From Peromyscus leucopus (taxonomy: Eukaryota; Chordata; Mammalia; Rodentia; Cricetidae), in the NCBI RefSeq assembly GCF_004664715.2, contig NC_051065.1, positions 146,517,487-146,581,486 on the forward strand: 64,000 nt of DNA. The letters run 5' to 3'. Below the pieces are notes generated by a model. That model had not been told where the DNA came from. It worked only from the letters and a program-made list of their open reading frames with translations, and searched no databases. Positions 1 to 15,620 of the stretch are shown here, piece after piece; positions within the stretch are counted from its first letter, which is position 1, and each line of letters opens with the position of its first letter. The position numbers and the translations under genes were made by a program.

Positions 1-3000
1 TCTTCCAGAATGCCCCAACAGACCCCACCCAAGACTTCAGCACCCAGGTGTATGTAGTCAGGTCATTCGTACAAAGGCTGTTGTACAAACTATGACCACC
101 TTGGGTGGGCATCATCAGAGCCCTGGACAGTTAGAAGCTGTGGGCTGCCTCTTGAGCTGAGTTCCTCTTGTCCCCATCCTGACAACACCACACACGGTCT
201 TAAGACTTGTTTAAAGTTGGGTCATGAGCATGATACAGATAGCTGCAAGGATCATTAGTTGACTAAGCTAAATAGTTTCCTTGGCTGTTATTACAGGGCC
301 AAGCTGGGCCATGGCCTTCTCTCTGGAGAATATTCCAAGCCAGCAATGGAGTCAGGTGATGGGGAGCAGGTACCAGAACAAAAGGTGAGTTTAGGGTTTT
401 ATCCTTTTCAGACTGTAGAATTCTATAGGGAAACTAAGAGCTGGGAAGTGTCCAAATTAGGTCAGTGGGTGGCTACTGAGTCTCTGCCCTGGCTCTGCCT
501 AGGAAGTTCAAGATGGCATTGCCCCTCGAATGTTCAAGGCCCTCATTGGCAAGGGCCACCCGGAGTTCTCCACGAATCGGCAGCAGGATGCCCAGGAATT
601 CTTCCTTCACCTTATCAACATGGTGGAGGTAAGGATGGGAAGATGGCAGAGAGGCTGGTATTGGTTCTCCTGTTTGCCTTCAGTTGGTCCCACTTACTTC
701 CTCTTCTCAAGCCCAGCCTTGTAAGTCAGCAGTCTGTTTGCAGTTAGCCTGCCCTGTCTAGTACCTGAGTACTAGTGCCCTGTACAAGTACCTGCACTTG
801 CACCTGAGGAAAATAGTCAAGACAAGTGCTGGTCTTTACCTGCAAGCCTTCTTGTGATCTGCCCAATTAGGATTAGAACAGCAGCCACAATTAAAGACGA
901 AGAGGGCTGGGAGGTAGGGCACCAAGGTAGAGCACTTGCCTAGCATGCCCAAGTCTCTGGGTTCATCCCCAACCCAAGAATACTTACTGCTTATAAAGAA
1001 AAATAGATTATTTTGGGGGGTTAAAAGTAGAGAAGCGGGGTTAAGGGTGGTTAGTTAGGGAAGGCTTTTACTCTGTCTTGCATCCCTGTGCTCCTCAGTG
1101 GCTATTTTCTAATCCACTGCTGTTCCCTACTGGTTCCCTGATACATTTTTTGAGCCTCAGTTTGTTCCCTGGCTGCCCAGACCTTCCTATCCTGCCTGTT
1201 TCCCCATAGAGGAATTGCCGGAGTTCTGAAAATCCAAATGAAGTGTTCCGCTTCTTGGTGGAAGAAAAGATCAAATGCCTGGCCACAGAGAAGGTTAAGT
1301 ACACTCAGCGAGTTGACTACATCATGCAGCTGCCTGTGCCCATGGATGCAGCCCTTAACAAAGGTAGCTTGCTCGCTCAACAAGGCCTTGGTGTGGATGG
1401 AGGCTGAGGTCTGAAGCTGGGCCACAGTGGGAATGGCGTTAATCTTTCCTGCAGCCTGTTAGCACTGTTGTGATGACAGGCAAAGTACATGGGACGTATG
1501 TCCAGTAGGCTTGGTGGGGTAGAAGAACAGGAATAAAGGGCAAAGCTGAACATAGAACAAGGGACATCCTTTAAGAGTACACCACCCAATTCTTTCACCA
1601 GAGGAGCTTCTAGAGTATGAAGAGAAGAAGCGGCAAGCTGAAGAGGAGAAAGTCCCACTGCCAGAACTGGTTCGGGCCCAGGTGCCCTTCAGCTCCTGCC
1701 TGGAAGCCTACGGGGCCCCTGAGCAGGTGGATGACTTCTGGAGCACAGCCCTACAGGCGAAATCAGTAGCTGTCAAGTATGTCCTTTGGCCCGGGTTTGA
1801 GCTGCAGGCCTTTGGTGGGGTAATCATCAAAGACATATCTGCCTCTTGGCTCTTTGCTCATTCCTTTTGGTTGAGCTCTCAAGGTTAAATCCCCTGGACC
1901 TGGGGTTTTGTTCCTGAGGGGACCAGGAGGCCCCAGCAAGGATGGACGCAGTGATGACTGCATCTCTTACATTATCCTTTCCTGATGCTTCTCGTTTATA
2001 GTGCAGGCTTTTTTCCAATATGGCCTCTGCACATCCTCTCCATTATGCCAGAGCACAGGCTTTTAGTGGTCAGCTAAAGGCTTAATTGGACTTGTAGCAA
2101 AGAGCTTGCTTTTGGCCACTGGCATGGCCTTGAGATCTGAAGAGGTGCTTCAGTTTTAAGGACCAAGTCCCCAGCCCATTGCTGCTTCTGTCAATAAAAT
2201 AGTCCTCTTCCTGGCTCCTGCAGCCCCTTGTGTAGGTCCCTGACCCCTACCCAGGCAAGAAGAAAGGGAGTCTCTTCCTGGATACTGGACTTTATCTAAG
2301 AGAGTTCAAATCCAGGTAGAGAAAGGAGCGTCCTGGGGTACCAGCACATTTTCTCTCTCCAGGACTACACGGTTTGCTTCCTTCCCTGACTACCTGGTCA
2401 TCCAGATCAAGAAGTTCACCTTTGGCTTAGACTGGGTGCCCAAGAAACTGGGTATGCTGGTCGGGGTGAGGGTGGTAATGTAGAAAGCCCTAGAAAAAGA
2501 TATTCTTAACATATATCAACTAGTGTTCCTCAGATTTTTCTCTAAAAGAGGAAACATTTTGTGTATGTTTCAAAATGTACCTAGTTTGAAAAGACTAATT
2601 AAAACTTTTTTGGGTTTTTTTTGTTGTTTTTAAGACAGGGTCTCACTGTGTAGCCCTAGCTGGCCTGGAATTTGCCATGTAAATTATGTTGGCCCCATGC
2701 TCATAAAGATCTGCCTGCCTCTGCCTCTCAAGTGCTGGGATTGAGGACATGTGTCATGGTGCCTGGCTAAAACTATTTTGATAGTTGTGATTTACAACTG
2801 ATTTTATTGTTAAAATTTTTCTAATTGATAACTATTTTTATTGTGATAACCTTAAAGCAGGTCCTACAGGTCCTTGACACTACTGATTTCATTTTCTAGA
2901 TAAGGAAATTGAGACCTACAGATGTTTAAGGCACTCTGACTGTGAAAGGCCCCTGGCCTGTCTGTAGCTCAGACAGTAGTAGATTTAGGACTAGAATATA

Positions 3001-6000
3001 TGTCCCTTGACCCCTAGACTTCCACATGTATCCCAAGGTTGGACCTATTAAGAGCAGTTCCAAACCGTGGGGCAGGAGCTTGAGGGTCTGCTGTGACCAT
3101 TAGGGAGCTACTGAAGTGACCCTTTCCTGCCATTCCAATTGCAGATGTGTCCATTGAGATGCCAGAGGAGCTAGACATCTCCCAGTTGAGGGGAGCAGGG
3201 CTACAGCCAGGAGAGGAGGAGCTGCCTGACATTGCCCCACCCCTGGTCACTCCGGATGAGCCCAAAGGTAGCCTTGGTTTCTATGGCAACGAAGACGAAG
3301 ACTCCTTCTGCTCCCCTCACTTCTCCTCTCCGACATGTTAGTGATTCTTCTTCCTGCCTGTCTCTCTCCCTTACTAATGGGGGAGGGCTTTTCTGCACTG
3401 CCCCTCCATCCTTTATGTTTCTCCTGTCCTCCCTTTCCAATTTCCTCTGGACCTTTATTGGATGTGAAGACTGGCTACAATACTCCAGCTTCATTCTCAT
3501 ATGAGTGTCAGTAGCCTTGGCCCTTGGCTAATCACCTCTATATCTTTGTTACTTCCTTGGTTTGGGTGGGGAGGGAGAAGGGTATCATGGTCCATAAATG
3601 GCAGAAAGTCGATCACCTTTGGGATACCAGGTCCACATTTTGCTGTGGCTGCTTTTAGTTCTGTTATGAAATACCTATCCTTGGAAGAGAAAAACATGTA
3701 ATAGGGAATTGGGAAGAGACTAGAGTCTTGGCATGTGGGAGGGTAAAGAAACAAGTAGAACAGTAGCAGTAAGTCATAGTGCCTACCATTCTACCACAGC
3801 ACCCATGTTGGATGAATCGGTTATCATACAGTTGGTGGAAATGGGCTTCCCTATGGATGCCTGCCGGAAAGCTGTCTACTATACAGGCAACAGTGGAGCT
3901 GAAGCAGCCATGAACTGGGTCATGTCACACATGGATGATCCAGGTAGGCAGAGGTGGGGACCAGGATGGGGCAGGGCCTCCATCCACCCCTGCAAACACT
4001 CCTCCCTTCCCCGTCCACAGATTTTGCAAACCCCCTCATCCTGCCTGGCTCCAGTGGCCCTGGTTCTACAAGTGCAGCAGCTGACCCCCCACCAGAGGAC
4101 TGTGTGACCACAATTGTTTCCATGGGCTTCTCGAGGGACCAGGCCCTGAAAGCTCTACGGGCCACGGTATGGGCTGCCCCAGCTAAGGACTTGGAGCCAT
4201 GGGGAAAAATGGGGGTGGGAGTAACGTTATCTTAACACCTCGGGTTAGTGGAACCAAAACCCAGTGTAGTGTGGTTGAAGCTGGCTGCCCCTTGTGTGAT
4301 TGTGATAGCCACTGTGTTGGTGTGCCTGCCTGATTCGTTAGGAAAAGTAACACTTCCCTCCTCTCCAAGAACAATAGTTTAGAACGGGCTGTAGACTGGA
4401 TCTTCAGTCACATTGACGACCTAGATGCAGAAGCTGCTATGGACATCTCAGAGGGACGCTCAGCTGCTGACTCCATTTCTGAGTCTGTGCCAGTGGGACC
4501 TAAAGTCCGGGATGGTCCAGGAAGTGAGTGTCCCCGAGCATCAGAGCAAACCGAGGCTGTCTGCTGCACCATACCCCGCATTCTAGTGCTGTGCCCTCCG
4601 GTCTGAGGGGTTAGAAGCTTTGCCTCTGATAGGGCTCGTGAGGGTGGAATTCTAGGAGCTGAGATTCCCTTTGCCCCATGTTCCTGAAACTCTTGTCCTG
4701 GGTTTGAGCTGATAAATACTGTCACACAGGAACCTCATAGTTTCTCCTCAGCTTTATCTTTCTTTTCTTCTCCAGAGTATCAGCTCTTTGCCTTCATTAG
4801 TCACATGGGCACTTCTACTATGTGTGGTCACTATGTCTGCCACATCAAGAAGGAAGGCAGGTAAGTGGCTAGTAATATGCACTGTGAATGGAGAGGTGCT
4901 GGTGGGAATGAGGAAGGGCAACCTGGAAGTCAGTCCCTAGAATATTTGTAGGAGAAGGCAGGAAAAAAATGCCTCCCACAGGAATAGGCAAGCCACACCC
5001 CAGGGCTGAATCTGGCTGTCTGCTTTTGTAAATGATTTTTACTAGTACATCGTCGTCTGCTTGTTTATGGATTGCCTGTGGCAGCAGTAAAGTTAAATCA
5101 CTGTGGCAAAGACTGTGATTACTCAAATGCTGGTCAGTAGTGTGGGGGGTGGCTTATGGCTGCAGTGCTAGCATTGGAGGTGGAGGCAGGTGACCAGGAG
5201 TTGAAGCTTATCCTTGGCTACATGGTGAGCCTGGGCTCTATGAGACCCTGTCTCCAAAGGGGGATAGGGGTGGGCTAGAGAGATGCTTATTGGTCAAGAG
5301 TACTGGCTGCTCCTGCAGAAGACCTGGGTTCCATTCCCAGCACCCACATGGAGGCTAACGATCATCTGTAACTCTAGTTCCAGGGATCTGGCACCTTCTT
5401 CTGGCCTTGATGACATGTCACTCTTCGCACACACCCCAAAGACACACACACACTTTAAAACTCCTTTTTTAAAAAAGAAAAAGGAAAGGAGAATAGAAAA
5501 CATTGGTCTGTCTGGTCCTCCAGCTTCACAGGAACGGGTGGAAGATGATTTAAAAAAAAAAATACAATCTAGGCTGATAAGATCTGATAAGATTTGTTTT
5601 GTTTTGTTTTCCAAGACAGGGTTTCTCTGTATAGCTTTGGAGCCTGTCCTGGAACTCACTCGCTCTATAGACTAGGCTGGTCTCTAACTCACAGAGATCC
5701 GCCTGCTTCTGCCTCCTGAGTGCTGGGATTAAAGCATACGTCATCACTACCCAGTGGTTGACAAGATCTTAATGAGTAAAGACACTAGCTGTCAATTATG
5801 ACAGCCTGAGTTAGATTCCCAGAACCAGAAAACTGCCCTCTGACCATGGTTCAAGCACATTAGTACAAAATAAATAATTGTAGTTTTTGAAAATACAATC
5901 TGGCTGGACATGGTGGTACATACCGTTAATCCCAGCACTCAGGAGGCAGAGGCAGTTGGATCTCTGAGTTTGAGGCCAGCCAGGGCTACACAGAGAAACC

Positions 6001-6470
6001 CTGTCTGGAAAAAAAAGAAGAAAACAATCTGTCCGGATGTAGTTGTATACACATTTAATCCCAGCATTGTGGAGGCAGAAGTAGGTACCTCCTTGAGTTT
6101 GTGGCCAGCCTGGTCTACATAGTATTCCAGGATAGCCAGGGCTGTTGGGATCCCATCTCTAAATAAACAGTCTGAAGACATCAAATAGGAAATGATCTTT
6201 CTGGATTTTGAGCTCCTTTCAGACTGCTAGCTGGACTGTAGATTTGGGGATCTCAGCATAGAATGAAAGCTGGGGTTCTTCCCCAGAAACACCTCAGGGG
6301 TCTCAGGTGATTACCTGAGAGCTGAACACGATGCCCACTTTGTTCATCCTTCTCTGTCCCTTCCCCCACTTCCTAGATGGGTGATCTACAACGACCAGAA
6401 AGTGTGTGCCTCCGAAAAGCCCCCCAAGGACCTGGGTTACATCTACTTCTACCAGAGAGTGGTCAGCTAA
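1..6470 (+). CDS. Usp5: Ubiquitin carboxyl-terminal hydrolase 5 (isopeptidase T), 3' part
   Basis: A cytosolic/nuclear deubiquitinase that disassembles unanchored polyubiquitin chains. Twelve exons are visible: 1-49, 297-384, 503-628, 1210-1363, 1602-1776, 2363-2451, 3145-3336 (or to 3267), 3800-3943, 4021-4166, 4370-4523, 4776-4860 and 6377-6470 (TAA at 6468-6470). All join in frame to the C-terminal 497 residues. Against the 858-aa human protein the window opens near residue 362, about 27 residues after the catalytic Cys335, so the Cys box and the N-terminal zinc fingers lie upstream. Visible landmarks are the QQDAQEF motif in exon 3, two UBA domains (exon 8 with [12 protein letters not shown]; exons 9-10 with [12 protein letters not shown]), and the His box GHYVCHIK in exon 11, whose first His is catalytic His818. 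The C-terminus IYFYQRVVS matches the family. Partial only because the window cuts it. The 3' UTR runs to about 7020. Confidence 0.97.
905..990 (+). repeat. Degenerate ID-like SINE in Usp5 intron 3
   Basis: It carries the ID core, 'GGTAGAGCACTTGCCTAGCA' followed by a B-box-like 'GGGTTCATCCCC', but is diverged and has no long A tail. Confidence 0.55.
2608..2768 (-). repeat. B1 SINE in Usp5 intron 6
   Basis: A reverse-complement B1 with a T-rich 5' edge, 'AAGACAGGGTCTCACTGTGTAG', and an end at 'GTGCTGGGATTGAGGAC...GCCTGGC'. Moderately diverged. Confidence 0.75.
3268..3336 (+). other. Usp5: Usp5 alternative 69-nt exon segment (long/short isoform)
   Basis: The exon starting at 3145 has two usable donors, GTAGCC after 3267 and GTTAGT after 3336. 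Both leave one base before the next exon, so the 69-nt difference adds or removes 23 residues ([23 protein letters not shown]) without a frameshift. The junction residue changes from Ala (short) to Ser (long). Human USP5 is known in 858- and 835-residue forms that differ by this segment, just before UBA1. Confidence 0.9.
5160..6175. repeat. SINE cluster in Usp5 intron 11
   Basis: Five elements account for most of this intron: an old B1-like unit (about 5160-5275, +), a B2 (about 5276-5460, +, with 'GGGCTAGAGAGATGC'), a B1 (about 5598-5755, -) and two B1 copies (about 5899-6015 and 6030-6175, +). Confidence 0.75.
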
Positions 6471-6999
6471 GAGCCTGCCCTCAACCCTTCCCACTTGGGC
6501 AGGGGACAGACCATCTGGCATGAGCGGCAGGGTTTGAGGGATGGACTTCAGCCCCCTGCTCTGTACCCTTTTTCTTTTTGTCCCTAGCAGCCGGAAAGAG
6601 CTGGAGGCCATGGGAGAATGGCCAAGCAAAGAGGAGGGGTACTCAGTAGACTTTGGGGATAGAGCAGGGGTGGGACAGGAAGGGGCCAACTGCCTGTCCA
6701 CAATGGGACCTTGTTGCTTCCTTCCCTTGCCCCTGGAATCCACAGTGCTCAGCTTCTCTGTGATGGCCCAGCCCCTGCGATGGGGAGGGGTCTTATCTGT
6801 GTGTGCGTGGGTGTGGCTTTATGCATCCTTCCAGGGGAGGGAGCGACTGTGCCTCCCCTCCCTTATGTGTTTGCTCCCTTGTGGTTGGGCAAAGAAGGAT
6901 ATGAGGGAAATAGGGACACCTCCCCCCCTTTGCCCTTCTGCCTCAGCCTCCCGTTCTGTCTCTTTGGTCCTCTGGAAAAATGCCAAAACACATGATGTG

Positions 7000-7005
7000 A
7001 ATAAA
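7000..7005 (+). terminator. Usp5: Usp5 polyadenylation signal
   Basis: AATAAA lies 530 bp downstream of the Usp5 stop, with a T-rich stretch ('TTTTGTTTAGTTCTTT') about 20 bp further on. Cleavage is expected near 7020. Nothing else in the 3' UTR or the following 800 bp looks like a gene. Confidence 0.8.
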
Positions 7006-7019
7006 AGGACAAAGACTGG

Positions 7020-10647
<3,628 letters not shown>

Positions 10648-11078
10648 GCACCATCCGTCTCCCCAACCCTTCACTAGGCCAGGACTAGGTCACCCAGAAG
10701 CTTAGTAACTGTTCCCACCAGACACATGCTTCTGATGTCATCTGTTCATCTTGTGTCCCTAATCCACACGGTACCTTCCTGAACCTTTTACACCTCCCTA
10801 TAATGGTTGGGACCAGGCCAATCCCTTTACCACTTACAGTGGTTAGAATGAAATATGTCACCTAGTTCACCAAGATGGCTTCCTGGCTGGGGGGTGGATG
10901 GAAAGAGGGGAACTGACCGTCCCTTCAGGCCCTAGCAAGGGCAAGAGAGTGAAATCACCTTTCCCTTCCCAGTGTACACCAAGGCTAAGATCCTCTTGCT
11001 CTAGGAGGCCGCGGATGTTGCCCTCCCCCACAGCGCCGCCCTCGTATTGTGTTTGTGAACCATCTTACATGTAAGGGA

Positions 11079-11084
11079 AATAAA
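11079..11084 (+). terminator. Tpi1: Tpi1 polyadenylation signal
   Basis: AATAAA in 'GGGAAATAAACACC', about 430 bp after the stop, with GT-rich sequence ('GTAGTTGGTC') following. Expected cleavage is near 11,100. It is the last clear Tpi1 landmark before the convergent Spsb2 3' end. Confidence 0.85.
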
Positions 11085-11208
11085 CACCTGGCCCTGAGCT
11101 TGTAGTTGGTCATCATTGCACGTTTCCATGTAATTTCCCAGTGACAGGACTCTATGGGGGCAGGTGGAACAAAAACCAAAGAGGCGCTGTGACAATACAT
11201 CTCGTTTT

Positions 11209-11214
11209 TTTACT
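11209..11214 (-). terminator. Spsb2: Candidate Spsb2 polyadenylation signal (AGTAAA variant)
   Basis: No AATAAA was found on the minus strand downstream of the Spsb2 stop. The best candidate is the known weaker variant AGTAAA (read as TTTACT on the + strand), about 210 bp past the stop. It would put the Spsb2 end within roughly 100 bp of the Tpi1 end. Confidence 0.4.
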
Positions 11215-11420
11215 TGACAAACAGCTTTGCACCAGGCTGCCACAGCCTTTGCGGTCTCTTCCTTGTCTTGCCCCTCTCTAAGGGTTAGTGAAGGGGCCCA
11301 GCCTCTCCTCCCCTCAGCTTCACTGGCGTGTCTGTTGTTTGTCTAGGCCGATGGTGCCTCTCCACCTGTGCCCACCGTACTGCCGATGGCCAGGTGCCAG
11401 CACAATCTGGTGCTACCGGG

Positions 11421-12516
11421 TCATTGGTAGAGCAGGTAGCGCTTCATGGCAGGGGGCAAAGGCAGAGTGGATATTTCGCCAAGCCGGCTATCTCCCAGCG
11501 CGTGGCGCACACACAGGCGGCTCAGGTGCAGGAGGGATTGTGGTTCCTCTGCTGAGAGAAGAAAGTCAAGGTCAGGAGAGGTGCAGCTCCAGCCAGACGT
11601 CCTCAAACTCCTGAGTCTGCTCAACCTCCCCCGTTTCTGCAATTCTGCCTCCACCTGGCAGAGGAGATCTAAGATTCTGGATTTCTGCATCACACATCCA
11701 GTAAGGCCTGAGAGTGAAGCTAGAGCCAAGGCCATCTAAGGGACAGGCCAAAGTGATACGAAGCCCCCTTTTCTGTGGTCCAAGCATGGGTTTCCACCCC
11801 AAACCATTGCCAAGAGTGGCAATTCTCTCCCGACTCCTAGTCCGGGTCTCACCTCTTCTTTCGCCCATGTAGCGGATGCGGACCTGGCACTGGCCCCAGA
11901 CAGCGCTTACAGAAGGATAGAGGGTCCTGCCCTTCAGTCCACGGAAGGCTGGTCCCAGGTAGGTGCCCCCAATAGAGTAGCCCAGAGTCCCCTCCTCCAT
12001 GTCGAGGACCACCAGCAGTCTCTCTGGCACCACTAGCTGCTCACCCTGAGGTCCAGCAGGGTACTGGCGGGCCTCAAGGCCCTTACTCTGGTGATACAGT
12101 TTTCCCCGCCCAATATCCCAGCCCCAAGACTCGCTGTTGCTGCCCAAAAGCGCCGCATAGTGGTCAACCTGCAGCGGGGCGAGGGCAGTGGCCACGCCCA
12201 CCACGGCGTGTGTGCCCCTCTGCTCCAGGGGCCAGCTGATCTCCCAGGCATGCAGGCCCCTCGAGTAACCCCTCTTCCCCCGGACCCCATCAGTGCTTTG
12301 GGCCACAGGGCGCCGCTCAAAGCACAGCCCCCCTTCCTTGACATCGATGTTCTCGGAGCAGTCCTTGGGATTCCAGCCGTGGCGTCGCTGGGCTCCTAGG
12401 TCAGGAGGGGGAGCAGACAGGAGCTCCTCCAAGCCCTCCGGAGGAGAAAAGTCAGAGTACAGGGCCTGCGAGGTGGGGGTGCTGCTGCTGCCCCTTGCAA
12501 GGGCCGTCTGGCCCAT
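11421..12516 (-). CDS. Spsb2: SPRY domain-containing SOCS box protein 2
   Basis: A substrate adaptor of a Cullin-5/Elongin B-C ubiquitin ligase; family members bind DINNN-type peptides such as that of inducible nitric oxide synthase. Two coding exons on the minus strand: 12516-11853 (start [12 protein letters not shown]) and 11551-11421 (stop TCA on +). They total 795 nt, encoding 264 residues. Residues about 26-221 form the SPRY/B30.2 domain, including the conserved [13 protein letters not shown] strand. The last 43 residues are the SOCS box, with the BC box around [12 protein letters not shown] and the Cul5 box [14 protein letters not shown]. The reading frame stays open 39 codons upstream (to an ATG at 12633), but a pyrimidine tract and acceptor at about 12,597 make that part intronic, so the MGQ start is preferred. 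Convergent with Tpi1. Confidence 0.96.
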
Positions 12517-12579
12517 GAGGTGAGCAGCTGATGGGATCCTCGAAACAGGCTTGCTGGGGCGTCTCTCTTCTGAAAGTTG

Positions 12580-13240
12580 AGCTCCGGATCGTCCCCTGGA
12601 GCGGCGTGGGAAGAAAAGTGTGAGGCGCAGCATCTTTCGCTAGCGTTCCCGTCGTCTGTTCACCCGTGGGTGCCAACCAGCCTGCTCTTGGCCCCCTAAC
12701 CCTCCTGGGCCCATCACTCTGCTTTCACCCCATCTGTGCCGCGCCCCCCAAGTTTCTCACGAGTTCGCCCCTCCGACCACACCATGGACCATCCCCCTTG
12801 CCGTCCCTAACACCCGCCCTCTCTCCCGCACCTCGCTGGGCTCCCCAGCCCGCAGGGACCTCGGCCGAAGCACCCAGAAGGGTAGGCTAGGCGCGCCCCT
12901 GACCCGCGACTGCTTCCGGCTCCAGCGGGGACGCAGGACGCCCGGCGGCCCGCTCCGCCCCCGGGCTCAGTCGGTGGTTAACCCTCTCGTCACCACCCAG
13001 ACCGCGCCCGCCACGCCACGCCCCCCGTGGGAACCTCACCCGCTGCAAGTAATCGAGACGAAGAATCTGTGGTGATGCCAGTCGTAGACAGGCGCGCATG
13101 CTTTGTGGAGCCAACTCGGGGTGGGTAACCTCTTGTCCCTTCCCAGGACTCGATTTTCCCCGACGTGAAGCTCTTCACCGCAGTTAATCTTTCCGACGCC
13201 ACCTGACAGCTGCGTGTCCCGCCCCCCGCCCCACCCCCCG
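12580..13240 (-). promoter_or_regulatory. Spsb2: Spsb2 GC-rich promoter and non-coding first exon region
   Basis: A CpG-dense block upstream of the Spsb2 coding exon. A likely acceptor (AG at 12597-12596) gives about 79 nt of 5' UTR in the coding exon. Two minus-strand donors could end exon 1: GTGAGG after 13040 (good consensus) or GTGCGG after 12832. No TATA is evident. Such islands often fire in both directions, so a plus-strand transcript into the 13-35 kb interval could start here. Confidence 0.6.
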
Positions 13241-13654
13241 CGTCCCTGTCTAGAATTAACCCTTTGATGACATCATCGCCTTGGATTCTCTATGGGGAGT
13301 GTTCTCTCCACTGGAGACCTTTGTGCTGCTTGGTCGAGTCATTCCTGAGGCCCTAAGAATAAGAGGCATTAGCATCCTTCCTGAACTACTGCTCCCATTT
13401 GGTAGAACGTAGGGACTATGTTTGTTCCCTGAGTCTCCTATGTGGCTGAAGTGACAGCCATTCATTCTTCTGCCTCAGCCTCCTGAGTAATGTAGACTAC
13501 TAATGGGCACATCTTCTAGTGGATATGCTTCAAGGGTTAGTTTTGAGTGAAGCTAGATCACTAGCTGCATTATCATGGGGGAGGTTGCCATTGACCTCCT
13601 CCAACGTCTATTGATAACAGTTCAAATATTCCATAATGCTACAGGTAATTTTAA

Positions 13655-13774
<120 letters not shown>

Positions 13775-14067
13775 CACTCTGTAACCTTGGCTGGCCTAGA
13801 ACTCTCTAGGCATTGATTGGCTTGTCTCTGCCTCCTAAATGTTGGAATTAAAGTTGTGTACCCCCATGCCTGTCCTAATTCTTTTTCTTTTTTTTCGTTA
13901 TTGTTTGGTTGGTTTTGAAATGGTGTCTTGTAGCCCATCCTAGGACAAAACTAGCTGTGTAGCCAAGAACTGGCCTTGAATTCCTGCTCCTCTTAGCTAC
14001 ACTTTCAAGTACTTGGATTATAAGGGTATGAGTCACATATGGCTAATTTTAACTTTTTAAAATTCAG

Positions 14068-14412
14068 ATGTGGAGCTGCTGAAATGGCTCAGTAGTTAAT
14101 AGCACTGCTCTTTCAGAGGACCTAGTTCAGGTTCCAGCACCCACATGGCAGCTCACAACCATCCATAAATTTCAGTTCCAGGGGATCTGATGCTTTCTTT
14201 TGACTTCCACACAAATGTGGCAATGACATACATTCACAGAAAATAACTATACATGTAAAATAAAATAATTTTTTTCAAGACAGGGTTTCTCTGTGTAGTC
14301 CTGGCCATCCTGGAACTCTCTCTGTAGACCAGGCTGGCCTCCAACTCAGAGATCTGCCTGCCTCTGCTTCCTAAGTGCTAGGATTAAAAGGCGTGCATCA
14401 CCATCACATGGC
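14068..14412. repeat. B2 (+) followed by B1 (-)
   Basis: The B2 occupies about 14,068-14,270 ('GGAGCTGCTGAAATGGCTCAG', ending in an AATAAAATAA tail). The B1 occupies about 14,270-14,412 in reverse ('TTTTTTTCAAGACAGGG'). Confidence 0.8.
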
Positions 14413-14589
14413 AAAACAAAATAATCTTAAATAAAATCTAGATGTAATAATATGCTATCCTAAATGGCCCAATTATATGTGATTGTTTCCTTTTGGATGC
14501 CTTTAAAAAATTTTTTTGAAGGGGTTCAGGGTTTGTAGCTCTGTAGAACACACTGCCAAGTAGGCCTGGGAGAAGGTGTAGAGTTGTTG

Positions 14590-15090
14590 TTGTTTTGTTT
14601 TTATTCTTTGCTCTTTTGGGGGGCCTGACACCTAGCTCCAAATAAATCATACACAGAGACTTTTTTCTTATAAAAGCTTGACCTTAGTGTGGCTTGTTTC
14701 TGGCCAGCTTTTCTTAACTTATCCTGTCTATCTTTTACCTCTAAGCTTTTCCCTGTCTCTATTTCTGCAAATCTTTCTTCTTTCTTATCCTTGGCTGGCT
14801 GTGTGGCTAGGTGGCTCGCCCCTTTTCTCGCTCCTACCTCTCTTGCTCCTCCAGATAGCTCCTATTTATTCTCCCTGCCTGCCAGCTCCGCCTATCCTTT
14901 CTCCTGCCTTGCTATTGGCAGTTCAGCTCTTTATTAGACCATCATGTGTTTTTAGGCAGACAAAGTAACACAGCTTCATAGAGTTAAACAAATGCAGCAT
15001 AAAAGAATGCAACACATCTTTGCATCATTAAACAAATGTTCCCCAGCAGAAACAAATGTAACACATCTAAAATAATATTCCACAACAAAG
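14590..15090 (-). mobile_element. Solo LTR (ERV-K-like, family not named)
   Basis: Read on the minus strand it begins TGTTGTGGAATATTATTTTA near 15,090. It carries CCAAT-type and AATAAA signals ('GTCTAATAAAGAGCTGAAC') and ends near 14,590. No internal retroviral coding sequence flanks it, so it is a solo LTR. A diverged relative in the opposite orientation lies at 32,320-32,950. Confidence 0.65.
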
Positions 15091-15394
15091 ATGGAAGGTC
15101 ATTAGTTGCTTTTCAATCAAGGCTTTAGTTTCAAGTTGAGAAATAGAAACACAGCTGGACAATTTCCCCAGGAAGATACCTCATTCGTTCTGGAAGACAG
15201 CCCTTTCGCCAATGACTCTAATAGCACGAGATGCATCTTGTTGCATCTCCCAGACGTAGCCTCATTAACAATCTGCATGTTTTGCAGGTTGAAGTAGTTT
15301 CTAAAACTGTGAATTCATCCTTGGCTAGTCTTGAACTTCCATCTAAAGGCTATCTTTGAACTGTGACTTAAGACAGAACCTTTAACAAAAGATT

Positions 15395-15620
15395 TCATTT
15401 TCTGTGTATGAGTTTTTTATTGAGTGCATGCATGCATGTATGAATGTGTGCCATATGCTTTCTTGGTGTCCAAGGAAGCCAGAGGAGGACACAAGGTCCT
15501 CTGGAACTGGAGTTAGAGGTACTTGTGAACCATTGTGTGGGTGCTGGGAACCAAACTCTTGTCCTCTGCAAGAGTGTGCCAACGGCTCTTAGCCTGCGAG
15601 CCATCTCTCCAGGATGAAGG
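15395..15620 (-). repeat. B3/B2-type SINE
   Basis: Reverse-orientation tRNA-derived SINE. 'GTGCTGGGAACCAAACTC' and 'GAGCCATCTCTCCAG' are the complement of its B box and 5' end. Confidence 0.7.

Noticed and set aside
12517..12633. Upstream in-frame ATG extending Spsb2 by 39 residues
   Set aside because: A pyrimidine tract with an acceptor at about 12,597 places that ATG in an intron, and the MGQTALA start matches the family.
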